Positions 1-6,266 of a DNA stretch of 10,313 bases are shown in pieces. The notes under the pieces are model-generated. The model was not told the origin of the DNA and searched no databases. It saw only the letters and a program-made list of their open reading frames with translations. The position numbers were made by a program, and so were the translations under genes. Source of the DNA: Deltaproteobacteria bacterium (GTDB taxonomy: Bacteria > Desulfobacterota > Desulfobacteria > Desulfobacterales > JAFDCJ01); contig JAJRVC010000368.1 of assembly GCA_024277475.1 (NCBI GenBank), forward strand, positions 1 through 10,313, in the 5' to 3' direction. Each line of letters starts with the position of its first letter. Positions within the stretch are counted from its first letter, which is position 1.

Positions 1-10
1 CGTCATCAAT

Positions 11-52
11 ATTCGAAGTTCGACGTTGGACGTTCGATGTTCGACGTTCGAA
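11..52 (+). repeat. Heptamer tandem repeat (GTTCGAC-like, about 6 units)
   Basis: Six consecutive 7-base units can be read: ATTCGAA, GTTCGAC, GTTGGAC, GTTCGAT, GTTCGAC, GTTCGAA. Both end units contain TTCGAA. The spacer lies upstream of the methyltransferase gene. Similar 7-base periodic runs recur in this window at 152-172, 4006-4041 and 4171-4184. No function is assigned. Confidence 0.75.
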
Positions 53-151
53 AAATTCACTGTTCCGGCCAGGCGGTGTTTCATGCGAACCCGGTTGCCG
101 GCAGCCAAAGCGGCTTAATGTTTCACACGAGTATATAGCCTCTCCTTTCCC

Positions 152-172
152 TGACACCTGAAACCCGACACC
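152..172 (+). repeat. Heptamer tandem repeat (TGACACC/TGAAACC/CGACACC)
   Basis: Three 7-base units follow each other without a gap: TGACACC, TGAAACC, CGACACC. The period equals that of the repeat at 11-52, but the unit differs. The reverse complement reads GGTGTCG-GGTTTCA-GGTGTCA. It lies in the same non-coding leader, 34 bases before the sigma-54-like element. Confidence 0.6.
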
Positions 173-205
173 TTGCTTTCCTTACAACGCCGTCAATCTC
201 AAATA

Positions 206-221
206 CGGCATGATCTTTGCT
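206..221 (+). promoter_or_regulatory. Sigma-54-like (-24/-12) promoter candidate
   Basis: CGGCATG, ATCT, TTGCT matches the RpoN pattern TGGCACG-N4-TTGCW at five of seven positions in the -24 box and fully in the -12 box. There are exactly 10 bases between the diagnostic GG (207-208) and GC (219-220). Transcription would begin near 232, leaving a 5' leader of about 100 bases before the methyltransferase ATG at 331. No RpoN-dependent activator gene lies in the window. Confidence 0.45.
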
Positions 222-289
222 ATTCTCAAACATGATTTTTATTTTTTTTCAAATAGGACTTGCTTTAATGATTTCTTTGTTTTAGAAAG

Positions 290-323
290 CCGAAATTTCT
301 TTGATTTAAGGCATCAAATTCGG
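290..323 (+). promoter_or_regulatory. 5' leader hairpin reaching the Shine-Dalgarno
   Basis: CCGAA (290-294) pairs with TTCGG (319-323), and TTTGAT (300-305) pairs with ATCAAA (313-318). This gives 11 pairs with a 5-base bulge on one side and a 7-base loop. The 3' arm covers the first two bases of the GGAGG ribosome binding site (322-326) of the gene at 331. A role in translation control is inference only, and the stem is AT-rich and may be weak. Confidence 0.3.
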
Positions 324-330
324 AGGTCTC

Positions 331-1797
331 ATGCAATTTACTGAATTTCTTACGGTCCCGGAGGTTGAAACAATCCATCAGGCGTCGCTGGAGATCCTGG
401 AAAATGTCGGTATTCTGGCACGAAGTGAAAAAGCGCGTGATATTTATGGTCGGCACGGCTGCAAGATAAACTCAGCTACCCAGATAGTGAAATTTCCCCG
501 TCAGGTTGTTGACACTTATTGTCAATCTTTTGTTCCAAGATTTTCGTTCAAGGGCCGCGATCCGCAATTTGACAAGACCATTCCCGACGACAGGCCGCTG
601 ATAATAACCGCCAGCTCCGCTCCCAACATCATTGACCCTATAACCGGTGAGGAGCGTAATGCGACATCAACCGACATTGCCAATATAGCATTTCTGATTA
701 ACGAACTGCCGGGCTATGATATTTTTTCCATTTCAACTCTCGCCAATGACACACCCGAGGGCCAATTCAGTCTTTCGCGTTTTTATCCGGCTTTAAAAAA
801 CTGCTTAAAACCCATCCGCGGTAATACACCCGACATGAAAGAGCTGCAGCAGATAATTGAGCTGGGGTGCATCATCGCCGGCAGCAAAGAAGCGTATCAG
901 GAGAGACCACTTATTACCCATCATTGCTGCCCCGATATTTCACCCTTGACCATGGATGTGGCATCCACTGAGATATTGATTTATCTCACAGAAAAGGATC
1001 TGCCTGTTTATGGTACTATCGTTCCTAATGCGGGTATGACCTCGCCCATGAGCTTGCTGGGGACGCTGGCACTTGGCAACGCCGAATTTTTGGCGTTAAG
1101 CGTTCTTATGCAAATGGTACGTCCCGGAACACCGTTGATTTACGCGGTTCTATCTACGGTTGCGGATATGCGCACAGCCAACTACGCTCCGGGGGGGATC
1201 GAAACGGGAATCCTGCAAATGGCACACAGCCAGATGGCGCGGTTTTACAATGTTCCTTCCGGCGGCTATATCGGTACGACCAATGCTCACATAGATGATG
1301 CTCAAGCCGGTTATGAAACCGGGATGGACGTCACCGCGGCGCTGCTCGGCGGAACGGACATGTTCAACATGGGAGGACTTTTAAGTAGTTTGCTGACCTT
1401 TGATTTCGGCAAAGCAGTCATTGATAATGAAATCGGCTTAATGCTCAAACGCATCCAGCGTGGCCTGGAATTCAGTGTCGAGAATCTTTGCCTCGATCTG
1501 ATTGCCAAAGTCGGCCCCGGCGGATTATATATGCAGGAAATGGATACATTTAACCGCATGCGCACAGCTGCCGTTCTGCCCGAAGTGGCCATGCGCGACA
1601 TGCGTGCCACCTGGCAGGAAAAGGGAAGACCCGATGCCCATACCAGAGCCCTCAGCAAAGCCGGTTCAATCTTGACTCATGATAATCCGGCGGTTTTTTC
1701 ATCCGAAATAGATATGAAGATTCGTACCCGCTTCAAGAACCTGGTGGCCGGCACAGCAGAATGGGAAAAATGGGACGATTTGCGCAAGTACGGATGA
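331..1797 (+). CDS. MttB-superfamily (trimethylamine methyltransferase-like) corrinoid methyltransferase, non-pyrrolysine
   Basis: The 488-residue protein has the full length of the MttB superfamily. These cytoplasmic TIM-barrel enzymes transfer a methyl group from a quaternary or tertiary amine to the Co(I) of a corrinoid protein. Family-like features are the N-terminal run beginning LTVPEVETIHQASLEIL (residues 7-23), GRDP (75-78), DAQAGYE (323-329), the segment FDFGKAVIDNEIG (357-369), and a C-terminal WQEKGRPDAHTRA block (428-440). True MttB of methanogens reads through an in-frame TAG as pyrrolysine. Here the frame is open to a TGA stop, so this belongs with non-pyrrolysine relatives such as the glycine betaine (MtgB), proline betaine (MtpB) and carnitine (MtcB) methyltransferases. 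The substrate cannot be chosen from sequence. The start is supported by GGAGG at 322-326, four bases before ATG. No corrinoid protein gene adjoins it; the decayed region follows. Family call is firm, substrate unknown. Confidence 0.93.
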   Translation: MQFTEFLTVPEVETIHQASLEILENVGILARSEKARDIYGRHGCKINSATQIVKFPRQVVDTYCQSFVPRFSFKGRDPQFDKTIPDDRPLIITASSAPNIIDPITGEERNATSTDIANIAFLINELPGYDIFSISTLANDTPEGQFSLSRFYPALKNCLKPIRGNTPDMKELQQIIELGCIIAGSKEAYQERPLITHHCCPDISPLTMDVASTEILIYLTEKDLPVYGTIVPNAGMTSPMSLLGTLALGNAEFLALSVLMQMVRPGTPLIYAVLSTVADMRTANYAPGGIETGILQMAHSQMARFYNVPSGGYIGTTNAHIDDAQAGYETGMDVTAALLGGTDMFNMGGLLSSLLTFDFGKAVIDNEIGLMLKRIQRGLEFSVENLCLDLIAKVGPGGLYMQEMDTFNRMRTAAVLPEVAMRDMRATWQEKGRPDAHTRALSKAGSILTHDNPAVFSSEIDMKIRTRFKNLVAGTAEWEKWDDLRKYG

Positions 1798-1872
1798 ATG
1801 ACTGCCATTTACCAACAGCCGTGATTTACACCCCATCCGGTGAATACGACTGCCGGGAATTGAGCGATACGA

Positions 1873-2036
1873 TCATCTGAGCTCTCGCAGGTATTCAGCC
1901 GCCCACCTAAACACGCCATCGATAAAACTCTTCAGAGGTTCGGAAGGGTATTTGTCCTTGTGGTGGACCATGTAGTTGGAATGCCCTAAAGTTTTGAGTC
2001 CTGAACCGGCCAATAGAAAAATCGGGCGAGAATTTA
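1873..2036 (-). pseudogene. Possible C-terminal remnant of a LysR-type regulator
   Basis: A minus-strand reading frame ending at TGA (1873-1875) encodes a tail with SGLKTLGHSNYMVHHKDKY followed by PSEPLKSFIDGVFRWAAEYL. This resembles the end of the effector-binding domain of LysR-type regulators, where a Y-x-V strand and a basic stretch are followed by a P-x-[KV]-x-F-x-D-[WF] helix. There is no start codon with a ribosome binding site and no DNA-binding domain, so if real it is only a scrap of about 50 residues. It abuts the equally broken transporter fragment at 2034. The identification rests on a short pattern seen by eye. The bases between this and the methyltransferase stop (1798-1872) show nothing I recognise. 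Confidence 0.35.
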
Positions 2037-2390
2037 AAATACAGTGACAATTATACCGGCAATAGCTGTGTAAATACAGCCCATAGATTCATGGGTGCGG
2101 CAACAATCGATACATTGCCTCTCTTAAAGCCTTTGAAAAAAAAACAAGTATCCAGCAGAATAAACAATTGCTGCGATTGGGAGCAAAATAATTACCAGAA
2201 TAGGGACATTGAGGCTTATTGTAAAAACGAATATAAGCAGAAGGGCAGAGATTAAACCAGCCAGTTGTGACCAAAAGAAAGATTTAAAAGATCCTATCTG
2301 TTTGGCATAAACGCCTCCTAGAAAGTCGTATATTCCCCATCCAAACATACCCGCTAATCCAGATAATAGACTTATGATAGCTGTACTCAT
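2034..2390 (-). pseudogene. EamA/DMT-family transporter, N-terminal fragment with frameshifts
   Basis: From ATG 2390 the frame reads MSTAIISLLSGLAGMFGWGI, then DFLGG, SFFWSQLAGL and YSAGYLFFF, the N-terminal EamA repeat of drug/metabolite transporters with three hydrophobic segments. It stops at 2124-2126 after 88 residues. Dropping one base from the A9 run at 2136-2144 (T9 in the coding strand) restores the family-like continuation FKGFKRGNVSIVAAPMNLWA. A second shift near 2066-2071 is then needed to read on as TAIAGIIVTVF to a stop at 2034-2036. Intact members are about 290 residues, so more than half the gene is missing. No clear ribosome binding site precedes ATG. Two lesions and truncation argue for a true pseudogene, although the homopolymer lesion alone could be a sequencing error. 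Confidence 0.7.
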
Positions 2391-2531
2391 ACGTGCTGTT
2401 TGCTTTTTTTTGATAAATTTGTATGTGCAGTTTATCTGGATTTGGCTGAACTTTAAAAGCCGACCTTAATTGCAAATACACCGGGCGTCATTGCCACTCG
2501 ATGTATATTTGTTTCCCTGCTATGTAACAAC

Positions 2532-2548
2532 CATTTTTAGTACCTCCT
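2532..2548 (-). other. Orphan Shine-Dalgarno and ATG without a gene
   Basis: On the minus strand AGGAGG (2543-2548) stands eight bases before an ATG (2532-2534), an ideal translation start. The frame closes after only four codons, at TAG (2520-2522). It lies just past the inverted repeat that follows the substrate-binding protein gene. It may be the stump of a further operon gene that was lost. The rest of 2391-2531 holds nothing I can identify. Confidence 0.35.
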
Positions 2549-2564
2549 GGGCAAAAACAACTTA

Positions 2565-2641
2565 GGGCTGTAGGGGATTGCCTCCGACCCCCGCCGGTTG
2601 CCTGTCGCAGACAAACCGGCCAAGAAGGCAATCCCCAGCCC
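2565..2641 (-). terminator. Large nested inverted repeat, probable terminator of the liv operon
   Basis: The outer arms GGGCT (2565-2569) and GGGGATTGCCT (2573-2583) pair with AGGCAATCCCC (2626-2636) and AGCCC (2637-2641), with a 3-base bulge. Inside lies GCCGGTT (2593-2599) paired with AACCGGC (2614-2620), and inside that TGTC/GACA around GCA. It starts 23 bases past the substrate-binding protein stop. On the minus strand a short GTTTTTG tract follows the structure by a few bases. The length and three-level nesting exceed a minimal terminator, so it could also be a repeat element or an mRNA 3'-end stabiliser. Confidence 0.55.
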
Positions 2642-2664
2642 GGATCAAAATTGGTTTTGAAGTA

Positions 2665-3888
2665 TCACTTTTTGATCCAGCGCGGCACCTTAAAGCTTGA
2701 ATTGGGATACGGTGTTAGGGGTGGATCGGTAAAGATCGGCTGCAGCTCACCGCCCTGCACCTGGTAGTGCACCACCGGAGCTCCCGCTTGAGCACGCAGT
2801 ACATTGTCTTTATCCCACTTGATAAGACCCAACTCCCCCTCATAGCCGTTTTTCTGAATATAGGCATTCACGGCTTTGAAATTATAGGCATCACCCACCT
2901 TTTCGACTGCATGGGCCCAGGCTTTGACAGCCGTGTAGGCAATCCAGGCACCGGCAGGAACCTGATGCTTGTAGAGTCGTACAAACTTGTCGACCCAGGC
3001 TTGGGCTGCCGGGTTGGGGGCCTTGGGTCCAGGCAACCCACTGGGCATCTCACCCACTATCCCGTCGGCGGATGTGCCCAGAGCATCCACCACCTCGCGG
3101 GGCGTTATGCCCCAGCCCAGGCTGATGATTGCGTTGGTGGGCTTTTTAAGAAACTGCTTGATGAAGGTGATATTTTCCTGTCCACTGGGGATTTCAATGT
3201 GGATGAGGGCCGGCTTGATCCTGCGGATCTGGGACAGAATAACGCCCCACTCGTTGGTGCCGTAGGGTACGGTCTCCCGTTTGGACACTTTCCAGCCGTT
3301 TTCTTTGAAGCTTGCCTCAAGGGTGTCCCCCACTTCAAGGCCCCATGAATCGTCGGTGTTGATGATCACTACCTTTTTATTGGGATATTCGTAGGGCAGC
3401 GCCACCGGTGCTCGAAACATGCTCTTGGCCTGCTCGATACCCACATCGGTGGTCTGATAGATATTGTAATATTTTTTCGGATCTTCCCTGAAAACGTCCA
3501 CAGCTGCCTGAGAGCCGTCATCAGCGAAAAAGGGCGCATCATATTTACCGTAGGCCCGAACATCCTGGCCCCATCCAGCCCAGCCGGCTTGAACCGAAGC
3601 CACCTTCTTTTGGTCGCACAGATAGTCGGCCGCCTGCATGACCACTTCAGGCTCGAATCCCTTGGAGTCAAAACGGATAATCTCAAGTTGTTTACCCAAC
3701 AGACCGCCTGATTCATTAATTTCGTCAACGGCCATTTTGATGCCCTTGAAATAGTCTGCCCCGGAGCCGGCAGCCCAGCCGGTCATTGGAATCGGAACAC
3801 CGACCGGAATGGTATCGGCTGCCATGGCAGCAGGTGTAAAAAACAGACAAACTGTTAGAACCCATGTGATTATTCTGATTCTTTTCAT
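2665..3888 (-). CDS. Liv-type ABC transporter periplasmic substrate-binding protein
   Basis: This 407-residue protein captures the ligand in the periplasm and delivers it to the LivHM permease. Residues 1-23 form a signal peptide: a basic start MKRIR, a hydrophobic core, and an AMA-A cleavage site. There is no lipobox cysteine. The mature part begins IPVGVPIPMTGWAAGSGADY and continues with KGIKMAVDEINESGGLLGKQ, the hallmark of type I periplasmic binding proteins of the leucine/amide family (Peripla_BP_6). Trp38, Trp103, Trp106, Trp182 and Trp259 lie in segments that often border the ligand cleft. This family also binds amides, urea, aromatic acids and betaines, so the ligand is open. ATG at 3888 has GGGAGG six bases upstream. 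A 19-residue longer frame from 3945 would spoil the signal peptide and was rejected. It is last in the operon, 339 bases after livM. Confidence 0.93.
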   Translation of the reverse strand: MKRIRIITWVLTVCLFFTPAAMAADTIPVGVPIPMTGWAAGSGADYFKGIKMAVDEINESGGLLGKQLEIIRFDSKGFEPEVVMQAADYLCDQKKVASVQAGWAGWGQDVRAYGKYDAPFFADDGSQAAVDVFREDPKKYYNIYQTTDVGIEQAKSMFRAPVALPYEYPNKKVVIINTDDSWGLEVGDTLEASFKENGWKVSKRETVPYGTNEWGVILSQIRRIKPALIHIEIPSGQENITFIKQFLKKPTNAIISLGWGITPREVVDALGTSADGIVGEMPSGLPGPKAPNPAAQAWVDKFVRLYKHQVPAGAWIAYTAVKAWAHAVEKVGDAYNFKAVNAYIQKNGYEGELGLIKWDKDNVLRAQAGAPVVHYQVQGGELQPIFTDPPLTPYPNSSFKVPRWIKK

Positions 3889-3933
3889 TTCGTTCCTCCC
3901 TATTGGTTGAAAGTTAAGTTGCAAAAAAATAAC

Positions 3934-3946
3934 TGTGAGACTCACA
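3934..3946. promoter_or_regulatory. Palindrome TGTGAG-A-CTCACA, operator candidate
   Basis: This perfect 13-base palindrome with a single central base lies 45 bases upstream of the substrate-binding protein ATG. On the minus strand it is preceded by an AT-rich TATATAAAA stretch that could be a -10 region, but I found no matching -35 box. The half-site resembles a CRP half-site, but the spacing is not that of CRP. It may let the binding protein gene be controlled separately from the rest of the operon. Confidence 0.35.
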
Positions 3947-4005
3947 CGGTTTTATATAAACTCATCTACTGATAACGAGAGAATATAGAATTTATAAAGA
4001 CAGAG

Positions 4006-4041
4006 GTTCAATGGTTCAGGGTTCAACGTTCCGGGTTGAAA
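4006..4041 (+). repeat. Heptamer-periodic repeat (GTTCAAN-like)
   Basis: GTT recurs at 4006, 4014, 4021, 4028 and 4035, in units GTTCAATG, GTTCAGG, GTTCAAC, GTTCCGG and GTTGAAA. The period is seven bases apart from one eight-base unit. It lies in the livM to binding-protein spacer. A similar run in the opposite orientation is at 4171-4184. Confidence 0.6.
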
Positions 4042-4054
4042 AGCACCCAACCAA

Positions 4055-4079
4055 CTCTGATCAGAGGGATTCTGCCCTC
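4055..4079. other. Palindrome CTCTGATCAGAG with overlapping hairpin
   Basis: CTCTGATCAGAG (4055-4066) is a perfect 12-base palindrome. Its right half overlaps a second inverted repeat, GAGGG (4064-4068) with CCCTC (4075-4079) around a six-base loop. The two pairings are mutually exclusive in RNA. It lies between livM and the binding-protein gene; function unknown. Confidence 0.35.
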
Positions 4080-4099
4080 ATCGTTTTTATAATGACCTT

Positions 4100-4114
4100 T
4101 CACCCAATGGGTGA
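4100..4114. other. Short inverted repeat TCACCC-AAT-GGGTGA
   Basis: Six-base perfect arms surround a three-base centre. It is the third palindrome in the spacer between livM and the binding-protein gene. On the minus strand no immediate T-run follows, so it is not a convincing terminator. It could be an mRNA processing or protein-binding site. Confidence 0.3.
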
Positions 4115-4170
4115 TATCAGACATTACTGATCATAATCAATATAGTAAATAGTTTCAAACAGTTGTAGCC

Positions 4171-4184
4171 CTTGAACCTTGAAC
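4171..4184 (-). repeat. Heptamer direct repeat (CTTGAAC x2)
   Basis: Two exact CTTGAAC units are adjacent (GTTCAAG on the minus strand) and are followed by CCCC. The unit is the inverse of the GTTCAAN units at 4006-4041, so the two clusters bracket the palindromes of this 339-base spacer in inverted orientation. Confidence 0.55.
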
Positions 4185-4227
4185 CCCGCGTCTATAACCG
4201 ATCAGTTTAGGAAAGGACCTCAATATA

Positions 4228-5178
4228 TCACCCGGCATGGCGCTTTAGAAAAGGTCCCATAATACCGTTGGGAAGCGCTAACACCAGAATGACCACCAAT
4301 GCCCCCATGGCCACGGCCCGGTATGCACCCAGCGGCGCCATCAGCTCACTGCCGGCCACCACCAGAAAAGCACCCAGGATGGCGCCGGGAAAATGACCCA
4401 GACCGCCCACCAGCATCATGACCATCAGGATACTGAACAGGTCCATATCCAGCATGCGAAAGGAGAGCACACCGTAGAAATGGCCGTAGTAGGCTCCGAT
4501 AATACCGGTTAAAAATGAGGTCAGGGCAAAGACCATCAGTTTATATTTAAAGGCACTGATACCCAGGCTCATGGCAAAGTCCTGGGAATCCTTGAGGGCC
4601 AGAAAGGCAATGCCCCAGTAGGATTTAATCGCAAACATGATGATCAGCGCACAGGCAAGGGATACGAAAAGCGTCAAGTAAAAAGTCGGGACGATGTTGT
4701 TGGAGCTGAAAGTATAGCCGAACATGCTGATGGGAGGTATGGTTAGAAGACCCACAGAGCCGCCGGTTCCCAGGGCAATCCCGATCTCGCCTCTTAATGT
4801 CGGTTGCAGGGCCATATGCACGCCAAATGTCACCAGGGCCACATAGGGCCCGGCCAGTTTAAGACAGGGCAGACCCACAAGGAAGCCCATGCCGGCAGTA
4901 AACAGTCCGGCGATCAGAATGGACAATACCGGGGGCACATGATATTCGATGGCAAGAATACCGGAGCAGTAAGCACCCATGACGAAAAAGGCCACCTGGC
5001 CGAATGAGAAGATACCGGCAAATCCCATCATCACATCCCAACAAGAGGCCACCACTGCCCAGATGAGACACATGACCAGGATGTTCATAATAAATTTAGT
5101 GTCTCCCACAAAGATGGGCAAGACAGCCATGATCCCATAGGCAACACCGATAATTATCGCCATGTGCTTTAAACGCAT
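4228..5178 (-). CDS. livM: Liv-type ABC transporter permease LivM
   Basis: This inner-membrane permease (316 residues) pairs with LivH to form the channel of a branched-chain-amino-acid-type importer. It is hydrophobic throughout with several membrane segments. Family marks are GFAGIFSFGQVAFFVMGAY (residues 52-70), matching the LivM G-x-x-S-x-G-x-x-A-x-F pattern, and the cytoplasmic loop SYWGIAFLALKDSQDFAMSL (186-205) followed by GI, which contacts the ATPases. GGLGHFPGAILGA is at 258-270. It starts three bases after the livH stop, so the two are translationally linked. The ATG at 5178 has only a weak AAGGG about ten bases upstream. A second in-frame ATG at 5163 is an alternative start, five residues shorter. 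Confidence 0.93.
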   Translation of the reverse strand: MRLKHMAIIIGVAYGIMAVLPIFVGDTKFIMNILVMCLIWAVVASCWDVMMGFAGIFSFGQVAFFVMGAYCSGILAIEYHVPPVLSILIAGLFTAGMGFLVGLPCLKLAGPYVALVTFGVHMALQPTLRGEIGIALGTGGSVGLLTIPPISMFGYTFSSNNIVPTFYLTLFVSLACALIIMFAIKSYWGIAFLALKDSQDFAMSLGISAFKYKLMVFALTSFLTGIIGAYYGHFYGVLSFRMLDMDLFSILMVMMLVGGLGHFPGAILGAFLVVAGSELMAPLGAYRAVAMGALVVILVLALPNGIMGPFLKRHAG

Positions 5179-5181
5179 ACC

Positions 5182-6084
5182 CTAATTGCCCTTTCCCATC
5201 AGGCCCTGGGGCCGCAGTGCCAGTGTGGCCAACAACAGGATAAAAAGCGCTATGATGCCGTAGCTCATGCCGAACAACCAACCCACAAACGCTTCCATCA
5301 TGCCGATGATGAAGGCGGCATAAAGACCGCCGCGGATGGAGCCCATGCCGCCGAATGCCGTTACCACCCATGCCTTGATCATGATGGTACCGCCGGACAT
5401 GGGATTGATGAACCACTTCTGGCTCAACAGAATTCCGCCAAAGCCCACCATGACCGTTGAGATGGCAAAGGTAGCGGCAAAAATCCGCTCTTTGGGAATA
5501 CCCACGATTTTAGCCCCTATCGGGTTCTGGGCCACGGCCTTTACAGCCATGCCGATACGGGTGTTGTTGAGCATCCAGCCAAAAAGCAGGATGCCGCCCA
5601 GAGACATCACAAAAATCATGATGTCCTGGTAGTCAAACACCAGCTGGCCAACCTCGAGCGTCCCCTCCAGAATGGGAGGCAGGGATTTCATTTTGACGCC
5701 GAAGACTACCGTATACAAGCTGGTTAGAAAAAGCGCCAGTCCCAGGGTCAGCATCATAACCTTGTTTTCCCAGTCCGCGCGTTTTCTTAATGGCGCTATC
5801 AGGAGTTTTTCCAACCCATACCCCACAGCGAACATCAGCGGCAACACTATGACCAGGACCGTCAGGTACCCACCGAATTGAAGGCCGATTCCGAAAATCA
5901 GTATCCAGGCAAAATATCCGCCCATGTTAAAGAAATCCCCATAAGCAAAATTAAAGGCCTTGGTCACACCGTAGACCAGGGTCATACCCACGGCCATCAG
6001 GGCATATACGGAACCGGTGGACAGCCCGGCGATAATTACGTCGGTAATCTCATAAAATAATAAGATGGTATCTTCGCTAAACAT
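5182..6084 (-). CDS. livH: Liv-type ABC transporter permease LivH
   Basis: This inner-membrane permease (300 residues) is the partner of LivM. Family marks are GLSTGSVYALMAVGMTLVYG (residues 20-39), then FNFAYGDFFNMGGYFAW (44-60). The ATPase-contact loop reads NNTRIGMAVKAVAQNPIGAK (173-192) followed by IVGI, and VTAFGGMGSIRGGLYAAFII lies at 241-260. The frame is open further upstream to a TTG at 6126, but no ribosome binding site precedes it. ATG at 6084 gives the usual length and begins just before the first membrane helix. It lies 182 bases after livF, an unusually wide gap for this operon; I see no convincing promoter or terminator in that gap. Confidence 0.92.
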   Translation of the reverse strand: MFSEDTILLFYEITDVIIAGLSTGSVYALMAVGMTLVYGVTKAFNFAYGDFFNMGGYFAWILIFGIGLQFGGYLTVLVIVLPLMFAVGYGLEKLLIAPLRKRADWENKVMMLTLGLALFLTSLYTVVFGVKMKSLPPILEGTLEVGQLVFDYQDIMIFVMSLGGILLFGWMLNNTRIGMAVKAVAQNPIGAKIVGIPKERIFAATFAISTVMVGFGGILLSQKWFINPMSGGTIMIKAWVVTAFGGMGSIRGGLYAAFIIGMMEAFVGWLFGMSYGIIALFILLLATLALRPQGLMGKGN

Positions 6085-6266
6085 GGGTGTCCAAACCTTT
6101 ACTATATACAGCCGGCCGAAGCACAAACCATTTGTTTCGAATTTTAAATGACTTCGCTGTCTTCTCGCCGGGTCGGTGGAACCTTTCCGCGTCCATCACT
6201 GGAAGGGGTGGCTTAATATCAGAGTTATGGAATAGGGCCTAAAGACACTTTTGTGATGGCTTCCGG

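Noticed and set aside
1311..1658. 115-codon open frame on the - strand within the methyltransferase gene
   Set aside because: It is an antisense shadow of a well-supported gene, with low-complexity composition and no start signal.
331..1797. Pyrrolysine-containing MttB
   Set aside because: There is no in-frame TAG; the gene runs uninterrupted to TGA, and no pyl genes are visible.
2284..2481. 65-codon open frame on the - strand
   Set aside because: It overlaps the EamA fragment in another frame, has no ribosome binding site and resembles no protein family.
2767..3348. 193-codon open frame on the + strand
   Set aside because: It is antisense to the substrate-binding protein gene, which has a signal peptide, a family match and a strong ribosome binding site. 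The antisense protein has no recognisable domain.
6085..6266. Search for a promoter or terminator in the livF-livH gap
   Set aside because: A TATAGT hexamer is present on the minus strand, but no acceptable -35 box lies at 16-18 bases, and no stem with a T-run is evident.
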